Shown here piece by piece: positions 25,054 through 35,402 of a stretch of DNA of 64,000 bases. Below the pieces are notes generated by a model that did no database searches, was not told the origin of the DNA, and was given only the letters and a program-made list of their open reading frames with translations. The stretch comes from Microbacterium sp. C7(2022) (GTDB lineage Bacteria > Actinomycetota > Actinomycetes > Actinomycetales > Microbacteriaceae). The position numbers and the translations under genes are program-made. The stretch's first letter is position 1. Each line of letters starts with the position of its first letter. The stretch is from NCBI RefSeq assembly GCF_028823665.1, contig NZ_JAPEHV010000005.1, positions 310,001 through 374,000 of the forward strand, written 5' to 3'.

Positions 25054-26667
25054 ATGTCTGGTTGGCGCCGTCGTGCCGTGTTCGCATCCGCTGTTCTTTC
25101 CGCCGCACTGATTGCCAGCGCCTGCGCGGCACCGGGCGAGCCATCCGAAGCCGGTGCCACGGGCGAAGTGGTGTGGGCGATCGAAGGCGCGAACCTCAGT
25201 GCGGGTCACATGGACCCGCAGACCAGCCAGCTCGACGTGTCCGCGATGGTGCAACGCGCGGTCTTGGACTCGCTGGTCTTCCAAGAGGCCGATGGATCAT
25301 TCACGCCGTGGCTCGCCACCGATTGGCAGATCTCGGACGACGGCACTGCCTACACCTTCACCCTCCGTGACGACGTGACCTTTCATGATGGAGAACCGTT
25401 CGACGCCGCGGCCGTGAAGGCGAACTTCGATCGCATCGCCGACCCCAATACCGAATCGGCCCAGGCGGCGAGCATGTTGGGCGGAGAGTTCTACGCGGGC
25501 ACCGAGGTTGTGGACGAGCACACGGTGACGGTGTCGTTCACGCAGCCGTACGCGCCCTTCCTGCAGGCCGCGAGCACCGCGCTGCTCGGCTTCTATTCGC
25601 CGGCGGTTCTCGCCGAACGCGCCGATGAGCTGAAGGCCGGCGGTCCGGACATCACCGTCGGTACGGGCCCGTTCGTGCTCACCGAGTACACCCCCGATCA
25701 GGAGATCGTGTACACACGAAACGCTGACTATGCGTGGGGGCCGGACGGCGCCGAAGCGCCCGCATTCGAAACGCTTCGTGTCAGCATCCTGCCCGAACCT
25801 GCGGTGCGCGCAGGTGTCATCGAGAGCGGTGAGGCGGATCTCGCCAGCCAGCTCCCGCCGAACGTTGCTTCCACTCTCGACTCGTCGCTCACCATCGACT
25901 CGATCGAGTACCCGGGGCTGCCCTACTCGCTCTACCTGAACGAGAAATACGGCGTATTCGGCGACCCGCTCGTGCGGGAGGCATTCTCGCGGGCGATCGA
26001 CATCGACACCGCCGTCGACGAAATCTTCTTCGGGCAGTTCCCGCGTGCGTGGAGCATTCTCGGTTCCACAACGCCGGGCTACGACGCTTCGCTCGAGGGC
26101 ACGTGGGAGTTCGACCCCGACGCAGCGAACGCGCTCCTCGACGAGGCCGGGTGGACCGAGCGCGACGACGAAGGCTATCGCCTCAAGGATGGCGAGCGAC
26201 TCTCGGCGCGTTGGATCGCCTGGACCCCCGTGCCTGATGACCGCACGGCTCTGGCGAACGCGATCGGCTCGAACCTGCGCGATGTGGGCTTCGAACTGGT
26301 CCGCGAGGTACTCGAGCCCGGCGCCTACAACGAGCAGTATGGACCGAAGACGTTCGACCTAACGGACTGGGGATTCTCGGGTGTCGACCCGGATCTGCTC
26401 CGCAACCACCTGCACACCGAAGGCTTTCAGAACGCGTCACAGGTGAGCGATGCCGACCTCGACGCCCTCCTCGAGAGCGGTTTCGCCACATCCGACACCA
26501 CCGAGCGGGCGGCGATCTACGGCGAGGTGCAGCAATGGAATGCTGACCACAACGCCATCGTGCCGCTGTACAGCCCGTCGTTGATCACAGCCTCCACCGA
26601 CTCTGTCGCGGGTCTGGAATACGATCTGTACGGACGCCCGCTGTTCTACTCCGTCACTGTCGAGTAG
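25054..26667 (+). CDS. ABC transporter substrate-binding lipoprotein, dipeptide/nickel family
   Basis: This 537-aa SBP_bac_5 protein is anchored to the outer face of the membrane. The signal sequence is followed by lipobox ASAC, acylated Cys at about residue 27. Family blocks include SLVFQEADGSFTPWLATDW, YTFTLRDDVTFHDGEPFDA and NADYAWGPDG. The domain arrangement is that of peptide, oligopeptide or metal-chelate binders; the ligand is unknown. ATG at 25054 has CGAGG upstream. It heads a four-gene importer operon (two permeases and one double ATPase). A lineage of such importers also carries nickel or opines, so the substrate should not be assumed to be peptides. Confidence 0.93.
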   Translation: MSGWRRRAVFASAVLSAALIASACAAPGEPSEAGATGEVVWAIEGANLSAGHMDPQTSQLDVSAMVQRAVLDSLVFQEADGSFTPWLATDWQISDDGTAYTFTLRDDVTFHDGEPFDAAAVKANFDRIADPNTESAQAASMLGGEFYAGTEVVDEHTVTVSFTQPYAPFLQAASTALLGFYSPAVLAERADELKAGGPDITVGTGPFVLTEYTPDQEIVYTRNADYAWGPDGAEAPAFETLRVSILPEPAVRAGVIESGEADLASQLPPNVASTLDSSLTIDSIEYPGLPYSLYLNEKYGVFGDPLVREAFSRAIDIDTAVDEIFFGQFPRAWSILGSTTPGYDASLEGTWEFDPDAANALLDEAGWTERDDEGYRLKDGERLSARWIAWTPVPDDRTALANAIGSNLRDVGFELVREVLEPGAYNEQYGPKTFDLTDWGFSGVDPDLLRNHLHTEGFQNASQVSDADLDALLESGFATSDTTERAAIYGEVQQWNADHNAIVPLYSPSLITASTDSVAGLEYDLYGRPLFYSVTVE

Positions 26668-26693
26668 CCCTCGGGGGACGAACGGAAGGCATT

Positions 26694-27665
26694 ATGACGA
26701 CGAGTGCGCCCTCCGTGAGGTGGCGCGGCGTTGTCGAGTGGATGCTGCGAAACCTGGCATCCGTCATCTTCGTCCTCTGGGGTGCGGCCACGCTCGCCTT
26801 CATCGCGGTGCGGATCATCCCGGGGGATCCGGTGGACGTGATGCTGGGCCCGCAGGCGCAGGTCAGCGACGAGGTGAAGGCGTCCATCCGCGCAGAACTC
26901 GGACTCGATCAGCCCGTTCTGGAGCAGTACGTCACGTACTTGGCACACTTGGCGCGGGGCGACCTCGGGCTTTCGTATCAATTGCGGATGCCGGTGACCG
27001 ACGTCATCGGGCGGCAGCTGGAAGCCACGGTTCAGCTCACGGCGGTGGCGCTGATCATCGCCCTCGTGCTGGCGTTCGCGACGGCGCTGTGGGCGCGAGG
27101 GCCATGGAGTCGGGGGATCGCCGCGACGATCGAACTGGTCGTGCTGTCCTCACCGGTGTTCTGGATCGGGCTCATCCTGCTCAGCGTGTTCGCGTTCGAC
27201 CTTGGCTGGTTTCCCGTGTCGGGCGCACGAAACCCGCTATCGATCGTGCTTCCCGCGGTGACGTTGGCGCTTCCGGTCGCCGCGTTGCTCGGGCAGGTCC
27301 TTCGAGACGGAATCGAGTCGGCCGAGCGCCTTCCCTTCGCCGTCACGGTGCGCGCCCGCGGCGCGGGGCCCGCGTGGGTGACGTTTCATCACACGCTTCG
27401 CCATGGCGCCTCCAGTGCGGTGACGCTGGCCGCGTACCTTGTGGGCTCACTGCTCGGCGGTGCCGTGCTGGTTGAGACGGTGTTCGGGCGCCCGGGCATC
27501 GGCAGGGTGACGCTTGCGGCGATCACCGACCGTGATCTGCCGGTGATTTCCGGCGTGATCCTGCTCAGTGCATTGACCTTCGTCGTGGTGAATTTGCTGG
27601 TGGATGCCGCTTACCCGCTGATCGACCCGCGGCAACGCTCCGCGCGTGGCGGAGGTGCCCGATGA
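26694..27665 (+). CDS. ABC transporter permease, DppB type
   Basis: This 323-aa inner-membrane permease belongs to the BPD_transp_1 family. A first membrane helix (about 18-40) is followed by the extracytoplasmic DppB N-terminal block RIIPGDPVDVMLGP and ELGLDQPVLEQY. Five further helices follow. The cytoplasmic coupling loop reads RARGAGPAWVTFHHTLRHG, equivalent to the EAA motif that contacts the ATPase. It begins 26 bp after the solute-binding gene and its stop overlaps the next ATG, so the four genes form one operon. Start ATG at 26694 has an SD-like GGAAGG upstream. Confidence 0.94.
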   Translation: MTTSAPSVRWRGVVEWMLRNLASVIFVLWGAATLAFIAVRIIPGDPVDVMLGPQAQVSDEVKASIRAELGLDQPVLEQYVTYLAHLARGDLGLSYQLRMPVTDVIGRQLEATVQLTAVALIIALVLAFATALWARGPWSRGIAATIELVVLSSPVFWIGLILLSVFAFDLGWFPVSGARNPLSIVLPAVTLALPVAALLGQVLRDGIESAERLPFAVTVRARGAGPAWVTFHHTLRHGASSAVTLAAYLVGSLLGGAVLVETVFGRPGIGRVTLAAITDRDLPVISGVILLSALTFVVVNLLVDAAYPLIDPRQRSARGGGAR

Positions 27666-28474
27666 GGCTCAGTCGCCGACTCGCGGTGGGCGCCGCGATT
27701 GCATTCGCCGCCCTGATCGCGCTCATGATCATCGCCCCGAGCCTGTTCACTCAGGCTGATCCGCTTCGCACCGATGTGACCAACGCTCTTGCCTCGCCAA
27801 GCTCGGAGCACTTCTTCGGAACGGACCAGAGCGGTCGCGATGTGTTCGCGCGAGTGGTCTATGGGGCCCAGCGTTCTGTGGGAATCGGGCTCCTGGCCAC
27901 GGCGCTGGCATTCGCGATCGGGCTGGTCGCGGGCGCCTTGTCGGGCGTCGCCCCGCGCCCGGTCGACGCGCTGGCGATGCGTGCGACCGACGTTCTGCTC
28001 GCATTCCCGGAGTTTCTCATCGCGCTGGTGGTGGTGGCCATCCTCGGCCCCGGACCGGTGAACATCGCGATCGCGGTAACGATCGCCGCGGTGCCCGTGT
28101 ACGTGCGTGTCGCGCGTGCGCAGACGCGGACGCTGGTGGCCGCCGAACACGTCGAGGCGGCGCGCATCCTCGGAGTGCCCGCCGGGCTCGCGTTCACCCG
28201 ACACGTCATCCCCGGCGTGGTCGGCGCACTGAGTGTCCTCGCGACGATCGGGGTGGGCTCGGCGATTCTCGCCGCGGCGGGTCTGTCGTTCCTCGGGCTC
28301 GGACCGACCGAGCCGACGCCCGAGTGGGGCCTCATGCTCGCGGGGGGGCGGAACGTCTTAGGGCAGGCCTGGTGGATTTCGGTCTTCCCGGGGGTTGCGA
28401 TCACCGCCACCGTGATCGCGGTGACGGTGATCGGACGCTCGCTCCGTGCCCGCGCCGAGGGGCGGAGGAACTGA
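27662..28474 (+). CDS. ABC transporter permease, DppC type
   Basis: This 270-aa partner permease has an N-terminal helix, the DppC signature HFFGTDQSGRDVFARVVYGA (about residues 44-63), and about five further helices. The coupling loop is EAARILGVPAGLAFTRHVIPG. Start and stop overlap with neighbours (ATGA and TGATG), so translation is fully coupled through the operon. Together with the DppB-type subunit it should form the transmembrane pore. No substrate can be deduced. Confidence 0.94.
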   Translation: MRLSRRLAVGAAIAFAALIALMIIAPSLFTQADPLRTDVTNALASPSSEHFFGTDQSGRDVFARVVYGAQRSVGIGLLATALAFAIGLVAGALSGVAPRPVDALAMRATDVLLAFPEFLIALVVVAILGPGPVNIAIAVTIAAVPVYVRVARAQTRTLVAAEHVEAARILGVPAGLAFTRHVIPGVVGALSVLATIGVGSAILAAAGLSFLGLGPTEPTPEWGLMLAGGRNVLGQAWWISVFPGVAITATVIAVTVIGRSLRARAEGRRN

Positions 28475-29991
28475 TGGCGATGGATGAGCGCGCGCTCGAC
28501 GTAGCCGACTTGCACGTGCGCATCGATGGCAAGCCCGTCGTCCACGGGGTGAGTCTGCATGTGCGTCGTGGCGAGATTCTCGCCGTGGTGGGGGAGTCCG
28601 GGGCGGGTAAATCGGTGACGGCTCGAGCACTCCTCGGGCTTGTGGGTGACCACGCTCAGGTCACGGCGGAACGCCTCGAGATTTCGGGCATCGATGCGCG
28701 GCGATTCGCGGAGCGCCAGTGGCGCGGCATCCGAGGAACTCACATCGCGCTTGTCTCGCAGGATGCACTTGTCTCGCTCGACCCGCTGCGCCGCGTCGAG
28801 GCGGAGATCGCGGAACCGTTGCGCATCCACGGGGCCGCGCGCTCTCGAACGACACTCCGGCAGCGCGTCGTGGACCTGCTCGATCAGGTCGCGATGCCCG
28901 ACCCCGAGCGGCGACGTAGACAGTATCCGCACGAGCTCTCCGGTGGTTTACGCCAGCGGGCTCTGATCGCTTCCGCCCTCGCGGGCGACCCGGCGATCAT
29001 CATCGCCGACGAGCCGACGACGGCTCTGGATGCCACCGTGCAAGCTCGTGTGCTGCGTTTGCTGCGCGCGATCGCCGACCGAGGAGTAGGGATCGTGTTC
29101 ATCAGTCATGATCTGGCCGCCGTGTCGCACCTCTCCGACCGAGTCGCCGTGATGCAGGCGGGCCGCATCGTCGAAGAGGGCAAGACCGCAGATGTTCTGA
29201 CGGCTCCGCAACATGAGCACACGGCCGTCCTCGTCGCCGCAGCGAGCCATCGTGCCGGAGCGCCGCGCACCGCGCGGGGCGATATCGCGCTTCGCGTCGA
29301 ACACGTGTCGAAGCGGTTCGACCGTGTCGCGGTCGACGATGCGTCGTTTACCCTTGCTGCCGGACGCACCCTCGCCATCGTGGGGGAGTCGGGCTCGGGG
29401 AAGACCACCATCGCCCGCATGATCGTCGGCGTCGAGCATCCCGACACTGGCGAGATCCACGTCGCCGGTGACATGGGTCGCGCTCGTGCGGTGCAGTACG
29501 TGCATCAAAATCCTCTCGGGGCGTTCGACCCGCGCTGGACGATCGGTCGCTCGCTGCGCGAGGCCGTCGCGGCGGGTGCTGTGCCACGCGCGGATCGCGC
29601 GAGAGCGGTCGAGGCGCTCATGCGCGAGGTCGACCTGGATCCGGAGCTTTGCGCGCGACGGCCGGCGCAGTTATCCGGTGGGCAGCGGCAGCGTGCGGCG
29701 ATCGCTCGAGCGCTTGCGGCGGCGCCAGAGATCCTTGTGCTGGATGAGCCCGTCTCGGCGCTGGATGCCTCGGTGCGCGAACGCGTGTTGGCCTTGCTCG
29801 CGCGGGTGCAACGCGAGCGCGACCTGGCGATGGTGTTCATCTCGCATGACCTCAACGTGGTGTCAGCGATCGCTGACGACGTGCTGGTGCTGCAGGACGG
29901 TGTCACAGTGGAACAGGGGCCGGTCTCACAGGTGTTCGGCTCGCCGCAGCATCCATTCACGAAAGAACTTCTGGCCGCCGGACTGGTCTGA
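28474..29991 (+). CDS. Double ATP-binding protein of dipeptide/oligopeptide-type ABC importer
   Basis: This 505-aa protein contains two complete ABC ATPases in one chain, equivalent to DppD and DppF. Domain 1 has Walker A GESGAGKS near residue 40, signature LSGGLRQR near 155 and Walker B IIIADEPTT. Domain 2 has Walker A GESGSGKT near 305, signature LSGGQRQR near 401 and Walker B ILVLDEPVSALD. Both H-loops are present (FISHDL). The link between domains (about 265-275) is short. Such fusions are known (GsiA-like), so this is not an assembly artefact. The ATG at 28474 overlaps the permease stop. It closes the operon; the ileS promoter follows at once. Confidence 0.95.
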   Translation: MAMDERALDVADLHVRIDGKPVVHGVSLHVRRGEILAVVGESGAGKSVTARALLGLVGDHAQVTAERLEISGIDARRFAERQWRGIRGTHIALVSQDALVSLDPLRRVEAEIAEPLRIHGAARSRTTLRQRVVDLLDQVAMPDPERRRRQYPHELSGGLRQRALIASALAGDPAIIIADEPTTALDATVQARVLRLLRAIADRGVGIVFISHDLAAVSHLSDRVAVMQAGRIVEEGKTADVLTAPQHEHTAVLVAAASHRAGAPRTARGDIALRVEHVSKRFDRVAVDDASFTLAAGRTLAIVGESGSGKTTIARMIVGVEHPDTGEIHVAGDMGRARAVQYVHQNPLGAFDPRWTIGRSLREAVAAGAVPRADRARAVEALMREVDLDPELCARRPAQLSGGQRQRAAIARALAAAPEILVLDEPVSALDASVRERVLALLARVQRERDLAMVFISHDLNVVSAIADDVLVLQDGVTVEQGPVSQVFGSPQHPFTKELLAAGLV

Positions 29992-30012
29992 CGTGCACGG
30001 CCCGGATGCGGG

Positions 30013-30018
30013 TAGAAT
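30013..30018 (+). promoter_or_regulatory. -10 hexamer TAGAAT of ileS leader
   Basis: TAGAAT lies about 22 bases after the ABC ATPase stop and would start a leader of about 200 nt that contains the T-box. No good -35 was found. Confidence 0.6.
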
Positions 30019-30023
30019 CGTCG

Positions 30024-30223
30024 CAGCAGCTGTGATCCGGACATCACCGGGGAGCTCTCGGAAGAACGTTCCCGCTCGCGGGAATCAGTAGAACCGAGCG
30101 GGGCAGGCCCGTCACAGCCGCAGTGAGAGAGGACGGATGCTTCGGCAACCGTCACGCGGGGTGGTACCGCGGCTCTTCCGCCCGGAAGCGTCGTCCTCGC
30201 AGGACGCATCGCACCCTGCTGGA
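30024..30223 (+). promoter_or_regulatory. T-box riboswitch of ileS
   Basis: The conserved T-box sequence GGGGTGGTACCGCGG is at 30158-30172; its TGGT (30162-30165) can pair with the NCCA end of uncharged tRNA-Ile (discriminator A). A small stem GTGAT/ATCAC at 30032-30047 holds AUC triplets and fits an ultrashort Stem I. A CAGTAGAACC segment (30086-30095) and a UUCG-capped stem (30133-30153) follow. There is no T-run terminator; instead the SD GGAGAG lies just downstream, so control is probably at translation start. Uncharged tRNA-Ile would expose the SD. Confidence 0.92.
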
Positions 30224-30228
30224 GAGAC

Positions 30229-33200
30229 ATGACTTACCCCCTCTCGTCATTCGGCCCCGCCGCTGACGCAGTCGTTCCCAGTCCGAGCTTTCCGGCCATC
30301 GAGGTCGACGTGCAGGACTTCTGGAACGCGGACGACACGTTCCGTGCGTCGATCGCGCAGCGTGACGGCGACGACGAATGGGTGTTCTACGACGGGCCGC
30401 CGTTTGCGAACGGCCTGCCGCACTACGGCCATCTGCTGACCGGCTATGCGAAGGACGTCTTCCCGCGCTTCCAGACCATGCGGGGCAAGAAGGTTGATCG
30501 CGTGTTCGGGTGGGACACCCACGGTCTCCCCGCCGAACTCGAGGCCATGAAGCAACTCGGGCTGACCGAGAAGAGCGAGATCGAGTCGATGGGCATCGAC
30601 GTGTTCAACGCCAAGGCCCGCGAGTCCGTGCTCGCTTACACCGAGGAGTGGAAGGCGTATGTGGGTCGTATGGCCCGCTGGGTCGACTTCGAGCGGGGCT
30701 ACAAGACGCTCGACACCACCTACATGGAGAGCGTCCTGTGGGCGTTCAAGACCCTCCACGACAAGGGGCTGGCATACGAAGGCCATCGCGTTCTGCCCTA
30801 CTGCTGGCGCGACGAGACGCCGCTGAGCGCGCACGAACTGCGCATGGACGATGACGTCTACAAGATGCGTCAGGACCCATCGGTGACGGTCACTTTCCCG
30901 CTCGTGGGAACCAAGGCCGAAGCCTTGGGGCTTACCGGCGTGCGCGCCCTCGCGTGGACGACGACGCCGTGGACCCTTCCGACGAACCTTGCCCTCGTGG
31001 TCGGCCCCGACATCTCGTACGTTGTGCTTCCCGGGGGCCCAGCCGGCGCCGCCGACGTGCACCACGACGCCACGGGGAGCGCGGACGATCCGATCGAGGC
31101 GACGTCGCACCGATATCTCATCGCCGCCGACCTCCTGGCCGGCTATGCGAAGGATCTGGGATACGAGTCGGCTGATGCCGCGCGAGAGGCTGTGGAGCGT
31201 ACGCTCCTCGGCGCCGATCTGGCCGACGTCGCGTACGACCGCCTGTTCGACTACTACGCCGACGCGGAACTGTGGGGCACCCAGAACGCGTGGCGCATCC
31301 TGGTCGACGACTACGTCACGACCTCGGACGGTACCGGAATCGTTCACCAGGCGCCCGCTTACGGTGAGGATGACCAGCGGGTAACCGAGGCCGCCGGCAT
31401 CCCGCTGATCATGAGCTTGGATGACGGAGGGCGATTCCTGCCGCAGGTGACCGATGTCGCCGGCGAGCTGTGGCTGGACGCGAACACACCGATCGTCCGT
31501 CTTCTCCGCCAGGACGGCCGGCTGCTGCGCCTGGCCAGCTACGAGCACTCGTACCCGCACTGCTGGCGCTGCCGCAATCCGCTGATCTACAAGGCTGTCT
31601 CGAGTTGGTTCGTGCGTGTCACCGACATCAAGGACCGCATGCTCGCCGGCAACGAGCAGATCACCTGGGTGCCCGAAAACGTCAAGCACGGCCAGTTCGG
31701 CAAGTGGCTCGAAGGCGCACGCGATTGGTCGATCAGTCGTAACCGGTACTTCGGCTCGCCGATCCCCGTGTGGAAGAGCGACGACCCGGAGTACCCACGC
31801 GTTGACGTGTATGGGTCGCTTGCCGATCTCGAGCGCGACTTCGGTCGGCTTCCGGTCAACGGTGCAGGCGAAGTGGACCTTCACCGTCCGTTCATCGACG
31901 ACCTCACGCGTCCGAACCCCGACGACCCGACCGGACGCAGCACCATGCGACGGATCGATGACGTGCTCGACGTGTGGTTCGACTCGGCTTCGATGCCCTA
32001 CGCGCAGGTGCACTATCCGTTCGAGAACCAGGAGTGGTTCGACGATCACTCGCCGGCCGACTTCATCGTCGAGTACATCGGGCAGACCCGAGGCTGGTTC
32101 TACGTGATGCACGTGCTGTCGACAGCGCTGTTCGACCGGCCCGCCTTCACCGGAGTCTCGTGCCACGGCATCGTGCTCGGCTCGGACGGCCAGAAGATGT
32201 CGAAGTCGCTGCAGAACTACCCCGACGTGCGCGAGGTGTTCGACCGCGACGGTTCGGATGCCATGCGTTGGTTCCTCATGGCGAGCCCGGTGCTGCGCGG
32301 CGGCAATCTCGTCGTCACCGAAGAGGGCATCCGTGCTGGCGTGCGCGAGTTCATGCTTCCGCTGTGGAACGCGTGGTACTTCTTCGCGACGTATGCCAAC
32401 GCCGCCGGCGGCCCCGGCGGCACGGGCTACCAGGCGCAGTGGCGCACTGACTCGTCGGACGTGCTCGACCGCTACATCCTGGCGCTCACCGGCGACCTGG
32501 TGCGCAATGTCGCCCGCGACCTCGATTCGCTGGACTCGACGCTGGCTGCGGCTGCGTTGCGCGAGTTCGGTGAGGCGCTGACCAACTGGTTCATCCGGCG
32601 TTCGCGCGATCGGTTCTGGTTGGGCGTCGGTGACGATGCATCGTCGCGTGAGGCGTTCGACACGCTCTACACCGTGCTCGAAACGGTCACCCGTGTTGCC
32701 GCGCCGCTGATCCCGCACGTCGCCGAGACGATCTGGCACGGCCTCACCGGCGGGCGCAGTGTGCACCTGACGGATTGGCCCGATGCCGATGCATTTGCTC
32801 CGGCAGCCGACATTCGAGAGGCCATGGATGCGGTCCGTCAGGTTTCGAGCGTCGCCAATGCCCTGCGCAAGAAGGAGGGCAAGCGCGTGCGGTTGCCCCT
32901 GTCACAGCTCACAGTTGTGGTGAAGGATGCCGCCTCTCTCGGTCAGTTCGACGACATCCTCCGCGATGAACTCAACGTCAAAGCGGTGCACCTGGTCGAA
33001 CTCGAAGAGACCACGGCCGCCGAGTACGGCATCACTCACCGGTTGTCCGTCAATGCGCGCGCCGCGGGGCCGCGCCTCGGAAAGCGTGTCCAGCAGGCGA
33101 TCCAGGCGTCGAAGGCCGGCGCCTGGAGCGAGGCCGATGGCGTCGTCTCTGTGCAGACACCCGAAGGCCCGCTTGCCCTGCAGACGGGGGAGTACGACCT

Positions 33201-33606
33201 GGTGCTCGAAACGTCGGGGCGCCCCGAGGGTGAGGCGCTCGCGCTGTTGCCCGGCGGGGGATTCGTCCTGCTTGACACGGCGACAACCCCTGAACTCGAG
33301 GCGGAAGGCCTCGCGCGTGACATCGTGCGCGCCGTGCAGGACACCCGGAAGGCTGCGGGCTTCGACGTCAGCGACCGCATCCGCCTGCGGTTGGCGTTCG
33401 CTGATTTTGAGGATGCCGCAGCGGTGACGTCGGCGTTCGACGTCGCGGATGTCGCGGGCGAAACGCTTGCCCTTGAGCACGAACTGGTCGCGCTCGGCGA
33501 GGGCGCGCCCGACGCCGGGGCACACACGGTCGAAGTCGATGCCGGGGTATATGCCAACCGTGGTGCCTTCGCGGTGTCGGTGACCCGAATCGAGGGGACA
33601 GCATGA
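30229..33606 (+). CDS. ileS: Isoleucyl-tRNA synthetase, eukaryote-like (IleRS2) type
   Basis: This 1125-aa class I synthetase charges tRNA-Ile and edits Val. The HIGH-like motif is HYGH at residues 65-68 in [11 protein letters not shown], and KMSKS begins at 656 ([11 protein letters not shown]). The length and motifs match the eukaryote-like IleRS2 class, whose members commonly tolerate mupirocin; that is family knowledge, not seen here. The editing domain, anticodon-binding domain and a long C-terminal extension are present. The ATG at 30229 has GGAGAG 4 bases upstream, controlled by the T-box. The stop overlaps folC. Confidence 0.98.
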   Translation: MTYPLSSFGPAADAVVPSPSFPAIEVDVQDFWNADDTFRASIAQRDGDDEWVFYDGPPFANGLPHYGHLLTGYAKDVFPRFQTMRGKKVDRVFGWDTHGLPAELEAMKQLGLTEKSEIESMGIDVFNAKARESVLAYTEEWKAYVGRMARWVDFERGYKTLDTTYMESVLWAFKTLHDKGLAYEGHRVLPYCWRDETPLSAHELRMDDDVYKMRQDPSVTVTFPLVGTKAEALGLTGVRALAWTTTPWTLPTNLALVVGPDISYVVLPGGPAGAADVHHDATGSADDPIEATSHRYLIAADLLAGYAKDLGYESADAAREAVERTLLGADLADVAYDRLFDYYADAELWGTQNAWRILVDDYVTTSDGTGIVHQAPAYGEDDQRVTEAAGIPLIMSLDDGGRFLPQVTDVAGELWLDANTPIVRLLRQDGRLLRLASYEHSYPHCWRCRNPLIYKAVSSWFVRVTDIKDRMLAGNEQITWVPENVKHGQFGKWLEGARDWSISRNRYFGSPIPVWKSDDPEYPRVDVYGSLADLERDFGRLPVNGAGEVDLHRPFIDDLTRPNPDDPTGRSTMRRIDDVLDVWFDSASMPYAQVHYPFENQEWFDDHSPADFIVEYIGQTRGWFYVMHVLSTALFDRPAFTGVSCHGIVLGSDGQKMSKSLQNYPDVREVFDRDGSDAMRWFLMASPVLRGGNLVVTEEGIRAGVREFMLPLWNAWYFFATYANAAGGPGGTGYQAQWRTDSSDVLDRYILALTGDLVRNVARDLDSLDSTLAAAALREFGEALTNWFIRRSRDRFWLGVGDDASSREAFDTLYTVLETVTRVAAPLIPHVAETIWHGLTGGRSVHLTDWPDADAFAPAADIREAMDAVRQVSSVANALRKKEGKRVRLPLSQLTVVVKDAASLGQFDDILRDELNVKAVHLVELEETTAAEYGITHRLSVNARAAGPRLGKRVQQAIQASKAGAWSEADGVVSVQTPEGPLALQTGEYDLVLETSGRPEGEALALLPGGGFVLLDTATTPELEAEGLARDIVRAVQDTRKAAGFDVSDRIRLRLAFADFEDAAAVTSAFDVADVAGETLALEHELVALGEGAPDAGAHTVEVDAGVYANRGAFAVSVTRIEGTA

Positions 33607-34964
33607 CCGACGAACGTGACCGCACCCGCGCCGACGCCGTGTATGCGGCGCTGCTTGAGCGCCAGGGTGAGCAATGGGTGCAGCCGCGCGTCGAGCGCAC
33701 GCGGCGGGTGCTGGAACTGCTGGCGGACCCGCAGAAGACCTACCGGGTGATTCACGTCACGGGCACCAACGGCAAGACATCGACGGCGCGTATTGCCGAG
33801 AGTCTGCTGCGTGCTCACGGCCTTCGCACGGGACTGTTCACCAGCCCGCACCTCGAGCGCTTCACCGAGCGGATCATGATCGATGGTGAGCCGATCGCCG
33901 ACGCCGCCGTGGCGGACGCGTGGGACGAAATCGAGCCGTTCGTGACGATGGTCGACGCAGAACTGGTCGCCGCTGACGACGCAGCTCTCACGTTCTTCGA
34001 ACTGCTCACGATTCTCGCGTTCGTTGCCTTCGCGGATGCTCCGATCGATGTGCTCGTGCTCGAAGTCGGCATGGGAGGAGCGTGGGATTCCACCAATACC
34101 GCCGATGGGGACGTCGCGGTGTTCGCTCCGATCGACATCGACCACGCCGATCGGCTGGGGGAGACGATCGCCGATATCGCGGCAGTGAAGGCGGGAATCA
34201 TCAAGCCTGGTGCTGCCGCGGTGTCTGCGCGACAGCATCCTGAAGCAGAAGCTGTCCTGCGCACTGCCGCAGCGGCAGCCGGCGCCACGATCGCGTTCGA
34301 GGGGACGGATTTCGCCCTCGCTGAGCAGCGACTGGCCGTCGGCGGCCAGCAGATCACCGTGCGCGGCGTGGCCGCTACCTACGAACAGGAGTACCTGCCG
34401 ATCCTTGGGGAGCACCAAGCGTTCAACGCCGCATTGGCGATTGCCGCCGTGGAGTCCCTTGTCGGCGGCGGGACGCAGCCGATCGCCGCCGATGTGCTGA
34501 CCGAAGGTCTCAGTCAGGCGACGTCCCCGGGGCGTCTACACCTCGCGGGAATTGCGCCGACGGTGCTGGTGGATGCCGCGCACAACCCGCACGGTGCTCG
34601 GGCGCTGGTCGCCGCTATGCGCGAGTCGTTCGACTTCGACGAATGGGGTGTCGTGCTCGGCGTGCTCGCCGACAAAGACGCGGCGGGCATCGCCGGTGAG
34701 CTGTTGCCCATCGCGGCACACGTGTTCGCTACGGCGCCGGATTCGGATCGCGCCAGTGACGCCGATCACATCGCAGACGTGATCGAGGCCGGCGGCGGGG
34801 CAGTGACGGTTCATCATGCGCTCGCGGATGCCGCATCCGCCGCGCGGGAGTGGGCGGCAGCCAGCGATCGGCGTGCGGTGATGATCACCGGTTCGGTCGT
34901 GCTTGCCGGTGAGGCCTTGCGCCTCGCGGCAGAAGAAGACTGGAAGAGCGGGTGGACGTCGTGA
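33603..34964 (+). CDS. folC: Folylpolyglutamate synthase / dihydrofolate synthase
   Basis: This 453-aa Mur-ligase-like enzyme adds Glu to dihydropteroate and folates. The P-loop GTNGKTST lies near residue 54, the Mur-ligase middle domain has [11 protein letters not shown], and the C-terminal domain has [13 protein letters not shown]. Both activities are usual for bacterial FolC; which one dominates cannot be told. The ATG overlaps the ileS stop (ATGA), so it is expressed with ileS under the T-box promoter, and it overlaps the DUF4233 gene. pabB, another folate gene, is far away at 58.4 kb. Confidence 0.96.
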   Translation: MTDERDRTRADAVYAALLERQGEQWVQPRVERTRRVLELLADPQKTYRVIHVTGTNGKTSTARIAESLLRAHGLRTGLFTSPHLERFTERIMIDGEPIADAAVADAWDEIEPFVTMVDAELVAADDAALTFFELLTILAFVAFADAPIDVLVLEVGMGGAWDSTNTADGDVAVFAPIDIDHADRLGETIADIAAVKAGIIKPGAAAVSARQHPEAEAVLRTAAAAAGATIAFEGTDFALAEQRLAVGGQQITVRGVAATYEQEYLPILGEHQAFNAALAIAAVESLVGGGTQPIAADVLTEGLSQATSPGRLHLAGIAPTVLVDAAHNPHGARALVAAMRESFDFDEWGVVLGVLADKDAAGIAGELLPIAAHVFATAPDSDRASDADHIADVIEAGGGAVTVHHALADAASAAREWAAASDRRAVMITGSVVLAGEALRLAAEEDWKSGWTS

Positions 34965-35383
34965 GCGCATCGTCGGATTCGGCGCCCGCGCCCCGCACTC
35001 GCCGAGCCCGAGGCGCGGCCGAGTCTCTCGCATCCGTTGTCCTCGCGTTCGAGTCGATCGTCGCTTTTCTCGCGGGCCTCGCCATCTACGGCCTTGGCGT
35101 CCTGCCCGAGACGATTGCACCGTGGTGGGGAATCGTCGCGGGGTCAGTGTTGGCGGTCGCGATGATCGTCACCGGACGCCTGGTGCGCTATCCCTGGGGA
35201 ATCGCGATCGGCTGGATCCTGCAGATCATCGTGGCGTTGGGCGCATTCCTCGTCCCCTCGCTACTGATCGTCGCGCTCATTTTCGGCGGCATGTATGCGT
35301 ATGCCACCATCAAGGGGCGCGCTCTCGACCAGCGCAATGCGCGATTGGCCGCCGAGCTGACCGATTCGTCGGACGAAGCCTGA
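34961..35383 (+). CDS. DUF4233 membrane protein
   Basis: This 140-aa integral membrane protein has four hydrophobic segments after an N-terminal Ser/Ala/Arg-rich cytoplasmic stretch, and a charged tail (KGRALDQRNARLAAELTD). DUF4233 proteins sit between folC and ndk in many Actinobacteria; the function is unknown. The GTG at 34961 overlaps the folC stop (GTGA) and is preferred, but an in-frame GTG at 34952 with GGAAGAG upstream is an alternative that adds three residues. No catalytic residues are evident. Conservation of place suggests a role linked to nucleotide or folate pools or merely operon history. Confidence 0.88.
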   Translation: MSASSDSAPAPRTRRARGAAESLASVVLAFESIVAFLAGLAIYGLGVLPETIAPWWGIVAGSVLAVAMIVTGRLVRYPWGIAIGWILQIIVALGAFLVPSLLIVALIFGGMYAYATIKGRALDQRNARLAAELTDSSDEA

Positions 35384-35402
35384 CAACGTAACGGAGAAGA
35401 TC

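Noticed and set aside
28474..29991. Frameshift or assembly fusion of two ATPase genes
   Set aside because: Both domains are complete in one frame with a short linker; such double ATPases are known in this importer family.
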